Shown here piece by piece: positions 42,342 to 50,318 of a stretch of 64,000 bases of DNA. Made by a program: the position numbers and the translations under genes. Position 1 is the stretch's first letter. Each line of letters opens with the position of its first letter. Origin of the DNA: Paenibacillus_S vulneris (GTDB lineage Bacteria; Bacillota; Bacilli; Paenibacillales; NBRC-103111). Location: contig NZ_BAABJG010000029.1 in assembly GCF_039543185.1 (NCBI RefSeq), positions 310,001-374,000 on the forward strand, written 5' to 3'. The notes below the pieces were generated by a model. That model worked only from the letters and a program-made list of their open reading frames with translations, was not told the origin of the DNA and ran no database searches.

Positions 42342-43004
42342 CGCTTCCATTCGTCTTATGTATATCATCTTCTTGTCGATGGTAATGATCTGGTCTTCCT
42401 GAAGCTCCTGAAGCACCTTCGTGACGGATTCCCGAACGGTCCCGGCCAAATTCGCAAGCTGCTGATGGGTCAGCTTCATGTTGATTAACACTCCGCCCTG
42501 GCGAACGATTCCATGCTCCTCGGCCAGCCGGGCAATCACCTTGATCGTCCGGGTACGCACATCCAGGAAGGTCAGATTGGCGATTTGATCGTTGGCGTTG
42601 CGCAGACGTTCCATGGTAGATTCCAGCAGCTTAAGACATAGCTTGGGCGATTTCTCCAGAAATTCGATAAAATCGGATCTCATCAAGGAATACATCGTCG
42701 TATTCGCCAAAGTTTCCGCCGTTGCCGACCTTGTCATGTCCTGCTGAATCAGCGACATTTCTCCGAAATAATCCCCCTCGCTCAATAAGCTGAGGATAAC
42801 TTCCTTCGTATAATCAATCCGATAAATTTTGACGACGCCGGTCTCGATAATGAAAAATTCGTTTCCTAGATCGCCTTCGTGAAACAGCACCGTATTTTTC
42901 TTTATTTTACGTTCCGTAAAAAGAGGCGATATGGACATCAGCTCGCTGACCGAAAAATCTTCAAATAATGGCACTTCCTTTAATAAAGGGACAATACTAT
43001 GCAT
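42321..43004 (-). CDS. Crp/Fnr-family transcriptional regulator
   Basis: 227 residues from the ATG at 43004; a TTG at 43025 is possible. Cyclic-nucleotide-binding beta-roll (about 10-120, with GDLGNEFFIIETGVVKIY and GDYFGEMSLI) and a C-terminal winged helix with LTHQQLANLAGTVRESVTKVLQELQ. No N-terminal cysteines for an oxygen-sensing cluster, so it is not an Fnr. Directly after the HD-GYP gene, which suggests a shared transcript and a possible link to nucleotide signalling. Effector unknown. Confidence 0.9.
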   Translation of the reverse strand: MHSIVPLLKEVPLFEDFSVSELMSISPLFTERKIKKNTVLFHEGDLGNEFFIIETGVVKIYRIDYTKEVILSLLSEGDYFGEMSLIQQDMTRSATAETLANTTMYSLMRSDFIEFLEKSPKLCLKLLESTMERLRNANDQIANLTFLDVRTRTIKVIARLAEEHGIVRQGGVLINMKLTHQQLANLAGTVRESVTKVLQELQEDQIITIDKKMIYIRRMEALKERIV

Positions 43005-43027
43005 GAAAAGCTCATCTCTTTCCAAAC

Positions 43028-44152
43028 TTAATGTACCAGTGCATCTTCACCAATGCGGTATATCCGGATATGGAGATGCCGGGATAAATCGATCTCCACA
43101 GGCTGAAGCAATTCTTGACCCTGTTCATTGGTAAGTATGCGGACGACCGGCCGATGTTTAAAGCTGGGGTTATGCTTCGAGACGATGCCGATTTGTCCAG
43201 TGCTTAACCGAACGCTTAAGCCAACGGGATAAATGACAGCACGGCTGCGAAACGAATCTACCTTCTCTCTATCATACAATGTTCCTGCTCTTGTGAAAAG
43301 ATTTTCCAGTGCGTGCTCAGGTGAAAAGGCAGGCCGGTAAGGGCGCGGATTGGTCATGGCATCGTAGGCGTCCAATAAACCGATCCACTGTGCAAAAGGG
43401 TGGATGCCAGCCTTGGTTAAGCCTGCAGGGTACCCGCTTCCATTTATCTTCTCATGGTGTTGAAGTGTACAGTGTGCAGATAGCAGAGGGATATCCGGTG
43501 CATCCTTGACGATTTTGTAGCCGTACTCCGTATGCTTTTGAATTTCCTCATATTCGAGCGGTGTAAGGGGGGCTGTTTTTAACAACAGCTTGGGGGATAC
43601 TTGAGTGTTTCCGATGTCGTGCAGCATGCCGCCAAGTCCGAAAGCGTACAGATCATCCTGACCATAGCCGTCGACAATGCCGATTCGTGTAGCATAGACG
43701 CACACATTCAAGGCGTTTTGGCATAGCTGATCCAGAATAGACAGGCTACTTTTGTAAGTGTGCATCAGCCATATCGAGTCATCCTCGGGTGATTGCCTAT
43801 TCTGCTCCTGCAGATCCTCAACGATCAGCTTCATGCTCTGGAGCGCTGCTTGGGATAAGGAGCGCATGTCTCCGCTGTTCCAATCTCCCGACTGCTGTAA
43901 TCTTTGGAAAGCGGGCATCAAGTGATAGCGAACGGCTGCCGAGGTTTCCTCTCTTACCGCATCGGTAATCCGGATATCCTCCGTCCGCGGATCGTCGATA
44001 TGCAGCTGCTGGAAGCCCATCAGCTTTAATTTGCGAATATCAGGCAGGGAAAGCTCCGAGTGGTAACTCAACATCGTCTGCCCCTCTTCGGACACAATGG
44101 GTTTGCCGAGCTTCATCCCGGGATGCACCATTGAGATAGGGAGTAGCCTCAT
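43028..44152 (-). CDS. HD-GYP phosphodiesterase
   Basis: 374 residues. N-terminal domain begins RLLPISMVHPGMKLGKPIVSEEG-like (PGM-LG pattern). HD-GYP domain about 135-310 with HD at H178/D179 (MLHDIGN) and the full HHE..NGSGYP motif (about 232-242), so c-di-GMP hydrolysis is plausible. A C-terminal beta-rich tail (about 310-374) follows. No GGDEF or receiver domain. Its stop lies 23 bases before the favoured start of the Crp-like gene. The related gene at 55707 has the same N- and C-terminal parts. Confidence 0.9.
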   Translation of the reverse strand: MRLLPISMVHPGMKLGKPIVSEEGQTMLSYHSELSLPDIRKLKLMGFQQLHIDDPRTEDIRITDAVREETSAAVRYHLMPAFQRLQQSGDWNSGDMRSLSQAALQSMKLIVEDLQEQNRQSPEDDSIWLMHTYKSSLSILDQLCQNALNVCVYATRIGIVDGYGQDDLYAFGLGGMLHDIGNTQVSPKLLLKTAPLTPLEYEEIQKHTEYGYKIVKDAPDIPLLSAHCTLQHHEKINGSGYPAGLTKAGIHPFAQWIGLLDAYDAMTNPRPYRPAFSPEHALENLFTRAGTLYDREKVDSFRSRAVIYPVGLSVRLSTGQIGIVSKHNPSFKHRPVVRILTNEQGQELLQPVEIDLSRHLHIRIYRIGEDALVH

Positions 44153-44369
44153 CGACTAAATACCACCTTTATACTCGGTTATTTGATCATGCTGCTGTAT
44201 AGTAAAGTAAAGATGCCTGATCCATTTCGCAATAAATTCCGTATGTCTCATTATTTCATATCAAGGTAAAAAATGCTATGAAATATTCCATTAAAACATG
44301 AAAATAATCCCATAAAAGGGGTTGGGATTCCAATTCGGCTCGGATACTTTGCAGGGAGCCCCTAATAGT

Positions 44370-44399
44370 AAAAAGAGAGGGACTGATAAGTCCCTCTCT
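44370..44399 (-). terminator. Terminator of sodA
   Basis: Minus-strand AGAGAGGGACT / AGTCCCTCTCT stem with loop TATC, then TTTTTA. Confidence 0.92.
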
Positions 44400-44414
44400 A
44401 AAAGGTTACAATCC

Positions 44415-45029
44415 TTATTTTACTGCAGCTTCGTAGCGTTTGCCAACTTCAGCCCAGTTTACAACATTCCAGAAAGCGGAGATGTAGTCAGGACGTTTGT
44501 TTTGATATTTCAAGTAGTAAGCATGCTCCCAAACGTCCAAGCCAAGGAGTGGCGTATTGCCTTCCATGATTGGGCTGTCTTGGTTAGGCGTGCTGCTTAC
44601 AACCAATTTGCCTTGAGGAGTAACGGAGAGCCAAGCCCAGCCGCTGCCGAAACGAGTTGTAGCTGCTTTAGCGAAGTCCTCTTTGAATTTGTCGAAGCCG
44701 CCAAGCTCGTTGTTGATAGCGTCAGCCAATTTGCCTGTTGGAGCGCCGCCGCCGTTTGGTCCGATAATTTCCCAGAACAAGGAGTGGTTGGCATGACCGC
44801 CGCCATTGTTACGAACAGCCGTACGGATAGCTTCAGGTACACTGTCCAGGTTAGCGATCAGGTCTTCAAGGGATTTAGCTTGAAGATCCGCATGACCTTC
44901 CAACGCTGCGTTCAGGTTTGTCACATAAGTGTTGTGGTGACGATCGTGGTGGATCATCATAGTCGTTTCATCGATATGCGGTTCCAACGCGTTGTTTGCA
45001 TAAGGCAGTGGTGGTAATTGATGTGCCAT
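44415..45029 (-). CDS. sodA: Superoxide dismutase, Fe/Mn type
   Basis: 204 residues, no signal peptide. Metal ligands: histidine in MMIHHDRHHNTYV, histidine in NGGGHANHSLFW, aspartate and histidine in LLGLDVWEHAYYL. Converts superoxide to peroxide in the cytoplasm. The GGHANHSLFW / Gly-Gly pattern suggests manganese use, as in Bacillus SodA. AGGAGGTATTTACG site precedes the ATG. Own promoter and terminator. Confidence 0.96.
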   Translation of the reverse strand: MAHQLPPLPYANNALEPHIDETTMMIHHDRHHNTYVTNLNAALEGHADLQAKSLEDLIANLDSVPEAIRTAVRNNGGGHANHSLFWEIIGPNGGGAPTGKLADAINNELGGFDKFKEDFAKAATTRFGSGWAWLSVTPQGKLVVSSTPNQDSPIMEGNTPLLGLDVWEHAYYLKYQNKRPDYISAFWNVVNWAEVGKRYEAAVK

Positions 45030-45073
45030 TCGTAAATACCTCCTAAGAATATGTAATTTCGAATTCCAACCTT

Positions 45074-45102
45074 ATTATCCTCTATTTTTGATATAAAATC
45101 AA
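45074..45102 (-). promoter_or_regulatory. SigA promoter of sodA
   Basis: Minus strand TTGATT (45102-45097), 17-base spacer, GATAAT (45079-45074), about 45 bases before the start. Confidence 0.7.
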
Positions 45103-45129
45103 CATGTATGTATAAAAAGTGAGCGTATT

Positions 45130-45306
45130 TTAATCCCGCTTCTGGATTTCTTTGATGATTTGGCTCAGCATCGCGGTTCCCTGGACATTGAGCCAAGGGG
45201 ACAGATCGCTCATCACACGTTGATGATAGTGAAGCTCTTCTTCGGTCCAGTCGGATGTATTCACGTCATTCAGCTCATGAATGCGGCGGACGTCCTGGAT
45301 GGTCAT
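45130..45306 (-). CDS. Small uncharacterised protein (58 residues)
   Basis: Begins MTIQDVRRIHELND, contains DWTEEELHYHQRVMSDLSPW and ends IKEIQKRD. Amphipathic helices with several His, Trp and Glu; no membrane segment. AAAGGAGAACCGCT precedes the ATG. Read as intact coding because the ribosome site and codon pattern are good. It lies upstream of sodA in the same direction, separated by the sodA promoter. No family recognised. Confidence 0.65.
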   Translation of the reverse strand: MTIQDVRRIHELNDVNTSDWTEEELHYHQRVMSDLSPWLNVQGTAMLSQIIKEIQKRD

Positions 45307-45589
45307 AGCGGTTCTCCTTTCCTCTTGTTGTCAATTTCCCGCATTAGCATTTCTCGGCAGCGGAGATTTTATACCTGGATGCCTGCGGAGTAAGGAGGCC
45401 CAAGCTATTATTAACCGAAAAAAGCGAAGACGAAACATAGGAAAAACCCAAAAACATCGCTTGTGTTAGAATGCGGGCGTAGGATAGGCTCTATACATAG
45501 AATAAAGATAACCCAGGTTGTGTTGAGAAACTATTTATAGATCGTGGATATCCGTTGATAGATATTACGGGAAGAGAGGGAGAGAACCT

Positions 45590-46288
45590 TTGTTAATGGA
45601 AGTGATAGCTACAAGCGTAGCCGATGCCAGATTGGCGCAAAATAACGGTGCAGGAAGAATTGAGCTGATTTCGGGTATAGGGGATGGCGGAGTCACCCCG
45701 AGTCTGGGACTCATCGAGCAGGTGCTTGCCGCCGTAACCATCCCCGTCCACGTCATGCTCCGTCCTCATGCCCAGACATTCTGCTATGACGAGGATGATG
45801 TGAGAACGATGCTGACTGATATCCGATCCATTCGCAGGCTGAGGCCAGCAGGTATTGTAGTAGGAGCCTTAACGGCTGATGGGCTTGTGGATACTACAGT
45901 GATGGAGCGCCTGCTGGTTGAGGCGGAGGGCATGTCCGTCACGTTCCATCGGGCCATAGATGAAGTGAAGGACCAGGAGCAGGCGCTCCTTACATTAGGC
46001 CGGTATGCCTCCATCCGGCGTGTGCTGACTTCGGGCGGGAAGCCCAATGTACTTGATTCCGTTGAGACGATCAAGAGGCTTGACGGGATTTGCAAGGAGC
46101 AGATGATGACGCTGCTGGCGGGGAGCGGGCTGAGGGTTGAATCGCTGGCAGCCTTCTTATCGGCAACCGGTGTTTCAGAGGTTCACTTGGGAACCGGCGT
46201 CCGGGTAGACTCAAGTCCATGGAAGCCGTTGGACCCGGCCAAGCTGCGCGCGGCAGCCGAAATCATCGCTAACTTTTCCAATTCATAA
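45590..46288 (+). CDS. cutC: CutC copper-homeostasis family protein
   Basis: 232 residues, TIM-barrel family with MEVIATSVADARLAQNNGAGRIEL, PVHVMLRP and VTFHRAIDEVKD motifs and RRVLTSGG. Named for copper tolerance in E. coli, though its biochemical role is unsettled. The start is TTG at 45590 or ATG at 45596, behind GAGGGAGAG. The asparaginase gene follows 16 bases later, in one operon. No copper regulator is adjacent. Confidence 0.92.
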   Translation: MLMEVIATSVADARLAQNNGAGRIELISGIGDGGVTPSLGLIEQVLAAVTIPVHVMLRPHAQTFCYDEDDVRTMLTDIRSIRRLRPAGIVVGALTADGLVDTTVMERLLVEAEGMSVTFHRAIDEVKDQEQALLTLGRYASIRRVLTSGGKPNVLDSVETIKRLDGICKEQMMTLLAGSGLRVESLAAFLSATGVSEVHLGTGVRVDSSPWKPLDPAKLRAAAEIIANFSNS

Positions 46289-46304
46289 CGCGGGAGGAAT
46301 CCTT

Positions 46305-47306
46305 ATGGATGAGATACTCGTAGAGGAACTACGCGGCGGACTGGTGGAGTGCCGTTACGCCGGGCATATATGCGGTGTAGACGAGTCGGGTATCCGGTAC
46401 CGGACCGGCAATCCGCATCATATGACCTACTTGCGCTCCGCGGCCAAACCGATTCAGGCCATTCCGGCATTCCGCCACGGCATAGCGCAGAAGTATCCTT
46501 TTACAGAGAAGGAGCTTGCGATTATGACCGCTTCTCACCGTGCAGAACCGTTTCATGTCGCCGCAGTAGAGTCGATGTTGGAGAAGACCGGACTGTCCGA
46601 GGAGGACCTGGTCTGTCATGCGACCTATCCCCTGAATGCGGCAGCACACCGTGACCTTGTTGCACAAGGAAAGCCGGAAAGCCGTCTCTACCATAACTGC
46701 TCGGGCAAGCATGTGGGCATACTCGCCTACTGCAAGAGCAGAGGGTACAGCCTAAGCGGCTATGACGACCCGAATCATCCGGCGCAGCAAGAAATCGTTC
46801 AGACGCTGGCTATGCTGTCGGAATATCCGGCGGAGCGGATTCATATCGGGATTGACGGCTGCGGCTTCCCTGTATTTGCGATTCCTTTGCAGCATCTGGC
46901 GCTGGCTTATTTGAAGCTAGCTTGTCCGGATCGGATCCACGATTCTGCGACAAGAGCGGCGGTCGAGGAAATAACCCGTTTAATGAACCGGCATCCCGAA
47001 ATGGTTGCAGGAACGGGCATGATTTGCTCTACCCTGCTGTCCGATGACAACATCGTTGCCAAAGGGGGAGCGAAGGGAGTCTACTGCTTCGGGCTTCGCA
47101 AAGAGAGACTCGCGTTCGCACTCAAGGTGATGGACGGGTCCGAGGAAAAGTGGCCGCTGATTGTCGCCTCCATTCTGGAACAGATCGGCTATGAGCGAAC
47201 ATCCACCATAGACCGGTTATATGGACTGTACCCGAAGATCCTTCGTAACGGCAGCGGTACGGAAGTAGGAGAAAATCGAGCGGTATTCCAACTGCAGCAC
47301 GCCTGA
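46305..47306 (+). CDS. L-asparaginase, rhizobial/thermolabile type
   Basis: 333 residues. The family (COG4448) lacks the T-T-K motifs of type I/II enzymes and has RSAAKPIQAIP, NCSGKHVGILAYC, GIDGCGFPVFAIPL and GTGMICSTL segments, with a conserved Ser-Lys pair (SGKH) and cysteine-based zinc site. Converts asparagine to aspartate in the cytoplasm. GGGAGGAATCCTT precedes the ATG. Last gene of the operon with cutC. Confidence 0.9.
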   Translation: MDEILVEELRGGLVECRYAGHICGVDESGIRYRTGNPHHMTYLRSAAKPIQAIPAFRHGIAQKYPFTEKELAIMTASHRAEPFHVAAVESMLEKTGLSEEDLVCHATYPLNAAAHRDLVAQGKPESRLYHNCSGKHVGILAYCKSRGYSLSGYDDPNHPAQQEIVQTLAMLSEYPAERIHIGIDGCGFPVFAIPLQHLALAYLKLACPDRIHDSATRAAVEEITRLMNRHPEMVAGTGMICSTLLSDDNIVAKGGAKGVYCFGLRKERLAFALKVMDGSEEKWPLIVASILEQIGYERTSTIDRLYGLYPKILRNGSGTEVGENRAVFQLQHA

Positions 47307-47330
47307 TTGGCATCATGGATGAACCTTCAT

Positions 47331-47388
47331 AAAGAGTCGTTTTCTATACATCCGGCTTCAGAGGCCGGGGAATAGGAGGCGGCTCTTT
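47331..47388 (+). terminator. Terminator-like hairpin after asparaginase
   Basis: AAAGAGTCG / CGGCTCTTT outer arms and CCGGC/GCCGG inner arms; no long T-run. Confidence 0.65.
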
Positions 47389-47624
47389 AAACATTCATGA
47401 GCGTATAAGCCTCCGAGGTCATTAGGAAGCGAGTTTTGCTATGGCAAAACTTTAAGATCAGATTATATAAACAACGTCGATAGACGTATATTACCTCATC
47501 GAATCGACGGTAAAAAAATTAATTGTAAGGGCTAAGCCAGGTCTTTTATTTTCCACCAATCAGTGGTAAACTAGTTCTCAGAAACATAGTTCATTGAATA
47601 AACAAAGTTTCCGGAGGTGCACTA
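47389..47624 (+). promoter_or_regulatory. Control region of xylose isomerase
   Basis: No gene. Contains inverted repeats CGTCGAT / ATCGACG (47475-47509) and CCAC-N6-GTGG (47553-47566), and a direct repeat TAGTTC before the ribosome site. These could be operators; neither matches the known XylR consensus by eye. Confidence 0.4.
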
Positions 47625-48791
47625 ATGAGTAAATTTATACCTAAAAAAGAAGATCGTTTTACATTCGGCCTATGGACAGTAGGCAATCCGGGCCGTGACC
47701 CTTTCGGTCTGCCTGTTCGTGAAGGCTTTAGCCCAGTAGAAGCCGTCCATATGCTTGCTGAGCTCGGTGCTTATGGAGTTAACTTCCACGACAATGACCT
47801 TGTGCCAATCGACGCTACACCAGCAGAAAGAGACCGTATCGTTAGCGAATTCCGCCGTGCGCTCGAAGAGACCGGCTTGAAGGTGCCTATGGCTACGGTA
47901 AGCCTGTTCACCGATCCGATCTTCAAGGACGGAGGCTTTACCTCGAATGATCCTCGTGTACGCGCTTACGCTATCCAAAAAACGATGCAAGCGATGGATC
48001 TGGGCAAAGAATTCGGAGCGGAAACCTTCGTGCTGTGGGGCGGACGTGAAGGCTCTGAGGTCGATGCAGGGAAGGACGCAGTAGAAGCAACGAAACGTTA
48101 CAGAGAGGCCATCAACTTCTTGTGCGAATACAGCATTTCGCAAAACTACGGCTACAAATTCGCTCTGGAAGCTAAGCCGAACGAACCGCGCGCCGATATC
48201 TACATGCCTACTACAGGTGCTATGCTGGGCTTGATCAGTACATTGGATCATCCGGAGCTGGTGGGCGTGAACCCCGAGGTTGCCCATGAACGTATGGCAG
48301 GCTTGAACTTCTATCATGCGGTTGCTCAAGCTCTGGACGCAGGCAAGCTGTTCCACATCGATTTGAACGACCAGAAGATGGGCCGCTTCGACCAAGACTT
48401 GCGTTTTGGCTCCGACGGCATCAAGGAAGCCTTCTTCCTCGTTAAGCTTCTGGAAGACTATAACTATCAGGGTATGCTTCATTTCGATGCTCATGCGCTT
48501 CGTACCGAAGACCGTCAAGGCGTTATCGAGTTTGCCAAAGGCAACATGAAAACGTACTTGATCCTGAAAGAGAAAGTAAAACAATTCAACGAAGACAAGG
48601 AGATTCAAGCGCTGCTGCAAGAAATTCAAGGCAAGAAGCTGGATCTGCCTGGCTTTGATTTCAAATTCTCCGCGGATAGCCTGAAAGCATTGAAAGGCTA
48701 CGAGATTGACCGCGCAGCTGTCGGGGCAGAGGGCATTAACTACGAGAGACTCGATCAGCTTACTATCGAAATTTTACTTGGCGTACGCTAA
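47625..48791 (+). CDS. xylA: Xylose isomerase, class I (actinobacterial type)
   Basis: 388 residues. TIM barrel with the class I N terminus RFTFGLWTVGNPGRDPFG, the catalytic histidine in VNFHDNDL, metal glutamate in ALEAKPNEPRADIYMPTTG, NPEVAHERMAGLNFYHAV and HIDLNDQKMGRFDQDLRFG. The length and these motifs match the ~390-residue Streptomyces/Actinoplanes enzymes rather than the ~440-residue Bacillus class II form. Interconverts xylose and xylulose. No xylB or XylR gene nearby. GGAGGTGCACTA precedes the ATG; codon use is strongly biased. Confidence 0.95.
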   Translation: MSKFIPKKEDRFTFGLWTVGNPGRDPFGLPVREGFSPVEAVHMLAELGAYGVNFHDNDLVPIDATPAERDRIVSEFRRALEETGLKVPMATVSLFTDPIFKDGGFTSNDPRVRAYAIQKTMQAMDLGKEFGAETFVLWGGREGSEVDAGKDAVEATKRYREAINFLCEYSISQNYGYKFALEAKPNEPRADIYMPTTGAMLGLISTLDHPELVGVNPEVAHERMAGLNFYHAVAQALDAGKLFHIDLNDQKMGRFDQDLRFGSDGIKEAFFLVKLLEDYNYQGMLHFDAHALRTEDRQGVIEFAKGNMKTYLILKEKVKQFNEDKEIQALLQEIQGKKLDLPGFDFKFSADSLKALKGYEIDRAAVGAEGINYERLDQLTIEILLGVR

Positions 48792-48842
48792 GAAAAGAAA
48801 AGAAAAGAAAAGACATCGGAGAAACGTCCGATGTCTTTTTTT
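48792..48842 (+). terminator. Terminator after xylA, with short AAAAG tandem repeat
   Basis: Four AAAAG units directly after the stop, then AGACATCGGA / TCCGATGTCT stem and seven T. Confidence 0.92.
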
Positions 48843-48888
48843 GCCGTTCTAGAACCGCGGCTCCATCCTGAGGGGGGTTACGCGCTTT

Positions 48889-49464
48889 TTAATCGAGCCG
48901 CTTGGCGTAGCAATGCCTGGGGCTCCCCCCGTACATAGGCCGGGTAAATTGAAGGGTGAATCCGGCGGACTCCAAATTCCGCCGACTGGCCGTATTGTCC
49001 GGATGGACGGTGGAATACAGGTACCGAAAGCCCCGGGAACGCGCGCGCTGCTCCCGCAATTGATGGAAATACCGCTGCAGGCCCCGGCCCCGAACCGACT
49101 CATGAACGATCGTCGCATCTAAAACCGCGACTTGCTCCAGCTCGTCTTCCGGTACGCCGAACTCACGCCCCAGATTTTTGGCGTCAGCTCCGGGGAAAGC
49201 AAGGACGGAGTAGGCGGCCAGCCGTCCTTTTGCAAATGCGCCGTAGATTTCCCCGTGCTCTTCAATGTGAGAGTACAGGTAATCCATGTCGTCCGTAGCG
49301 AATAATGAGCGGGATGGGAGGCGGGATACGACCTCTTCCATCAGTTTGAATATATCTGGCACGTCCTCCAGCGACAATCTGCGAATGTCCAGTTCACCTA
49401 TAATATGCACGATAGAGTATTGACCTTCGCTCAGCTGTCCCGTGCCTGTTTCGTTGGTACTCAT
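48889..49464 (-). CDS. GNAT-family N-acetyltransferase
   Basis: 191 residues from the ATG at 49464 (GGGAGGTTCC upstream). Acetyl-CoA-binding segment VAVLDATIVHESVRGRGLQRYFHQ and the later NTASRRNLESAGF motif fit the GNAT fold. Substrate unknown. It follows the next GNAT gene by 34 bases, so they are co-transcribed. Confidence 0.85.
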   Translation of the reverse strand: MSTNETGTGQLSEGQYSIVHIIGELDIRRLSLEDVPDIFKLMEEVVSRLPSRSLFATDDMDYLYSHIEEHGEIYGAFAKGRLAAYSVLAFPGADAKNLGREFGVPEDELEQVAVLDATIVHESVRGRGLQRYFHQLREQRARSRGFRYLYSTVHPDNTASRRNLESAGFTLQFTRPMYGGSPRHCYAKRLD

Positions 49465-49498
49465 AAGGAACCTCCCGTGAACCATTGGAGTAAAGGGA

Positions 49499-49960
49499 TT
49501 ATCCCAGCTTCTTTTCCATGCAGATGCTGCTTGGACAATCGACATACTCTCCGAATGGGGCAATGAAATAGTAGCCGCATTTCTCGTATAATGCTATGGA
49601 TTCGGGCTGCTCGGGCCCGGTTTCCAGCCGCAGCGTGGTATAGCCCGCTTGCCGGGCTTCATGCTCCAGCCATCCGAGGAGACGTGAGGCAATGCCCCGC
49701 TTCCTGAAGGAGGGGTCGACGTAAATTCGCTTCAGCTCCGCCGACTCTTCGTCCAAAGGACGATAAGCGCCGCATCCGGCAGCCGCATCTCCGCTATACG
49801 CGATAACGAAGACGACGTCTTGAACGGACGGATCGCTCAGATCGACTACAAAAACCTCATCGGCCGGGTACTTGGCATACAGCTCTTCATCTAGTTGAGC
49901 GATCAGCTGCAGCAGGTCCGGATTCGCCGAATCGGTTCGTTTCAGTTGGATCGTATCCAA
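49499..49960 (-). CDS. GNAT-family N-acetyltransferase
   Basis: 153 residues from a TTG start behind GGAGGAGCACCTC. GNAT motif A: LKRIYVDPSFRKRGIASRLLGWLEHEA; the C terminus has YEKCGYYF. AAGCGAYRP suggests the subgroup often annotated as PanZ/YjaB-like or putative acetyltransferase. Substrate unknown. First gene of a two-gene operon. Confidence 0.87.
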   Translation of the reverse strand: MDTIQLKRTDSANPDLLQLIAQLDEELYAKYPADEVFVVDLSDPSVQDVVFVIAYSGDAAAGCGAYRPLDEESAELKRIYVDPSFRKRGIASRLLGWLEHEARQAGYTTLRLETGPEQPESIALYEKCGYYFIAPFGEYVDCPSSICMEKKLG

Positions 49961-50047
49961 GAGGTGCTCCTCCTTCGTTTCCTATCATGTCTTCTTATTT
50001 AGATAGTGCATGACGATCCGCTTTTTGTAAAGCAAAGACCAGGACAT

Positions 50048-50071
50048 GAAAAAAGAGGGCGTCAGCCCTCT
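50048..50071 (-). terminator. Distal terminator of the siderophore-binding gene
   Basis: AGAGGGC / GCCCTCT stem (50054-50060 with 50065-50071), loop of 4; on the minus strand a T-run follows. Related to the degenerate hairpin at 50289-50312 beside the gene end. Confidence 0.82.
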
Positions 50072-50079
50072 AGAGTTTG

Positions 50080-50279
50080 TTGAGAAACCCATTCATATAG
50101 AAAAATGCGAAAGGTGGTAGGTGGGGTATTCCTTGGAGGAGCGATAGCGTCCGCTTTTGTTCTCGGAAAATACCCGCTGTAAAGCGATATAATCAAAATT
50201 TTCCGAGAACAACAGCGGCCGGAGGGGGATACCCCACCGGGGGACCGATGCTTTTTTTCAAGCTTTACAGGTTTCTCAA
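50080..50279 (+). repeat. Structured intergenic element, copy 3
   Basis: Outer arms TTGAGAAACC (50080-50089) and GGTTTCTCAA (50270-50279) pair perfectly. Second stem GGTGGGGTATT (50120-50130) with GATACCCCACC (50228-50238). TTCC/GGAG hairpin, GCGATAGCG block, CCGC/GCGG pairing, a perfect 15-bp inner stem (50157-50171 with 50198-50212) and an apical CGCT-gtaa-AGCG hairpin. Reads on the plus strand, opposite to both flanking genes. Confidence 0.85.
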
Positions 50280-50318
50280 TTGCCCGAAGATGGGCGGCGT
50301 TATCCCTCTTGAAGCCTA

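Noticed and set aside
48792..48810. AAAAG x4 as a phase-variable repeat
   Set aside because: Lies after the xylA stop and before its terminator, so length change would not alter the protein; likely neutral.
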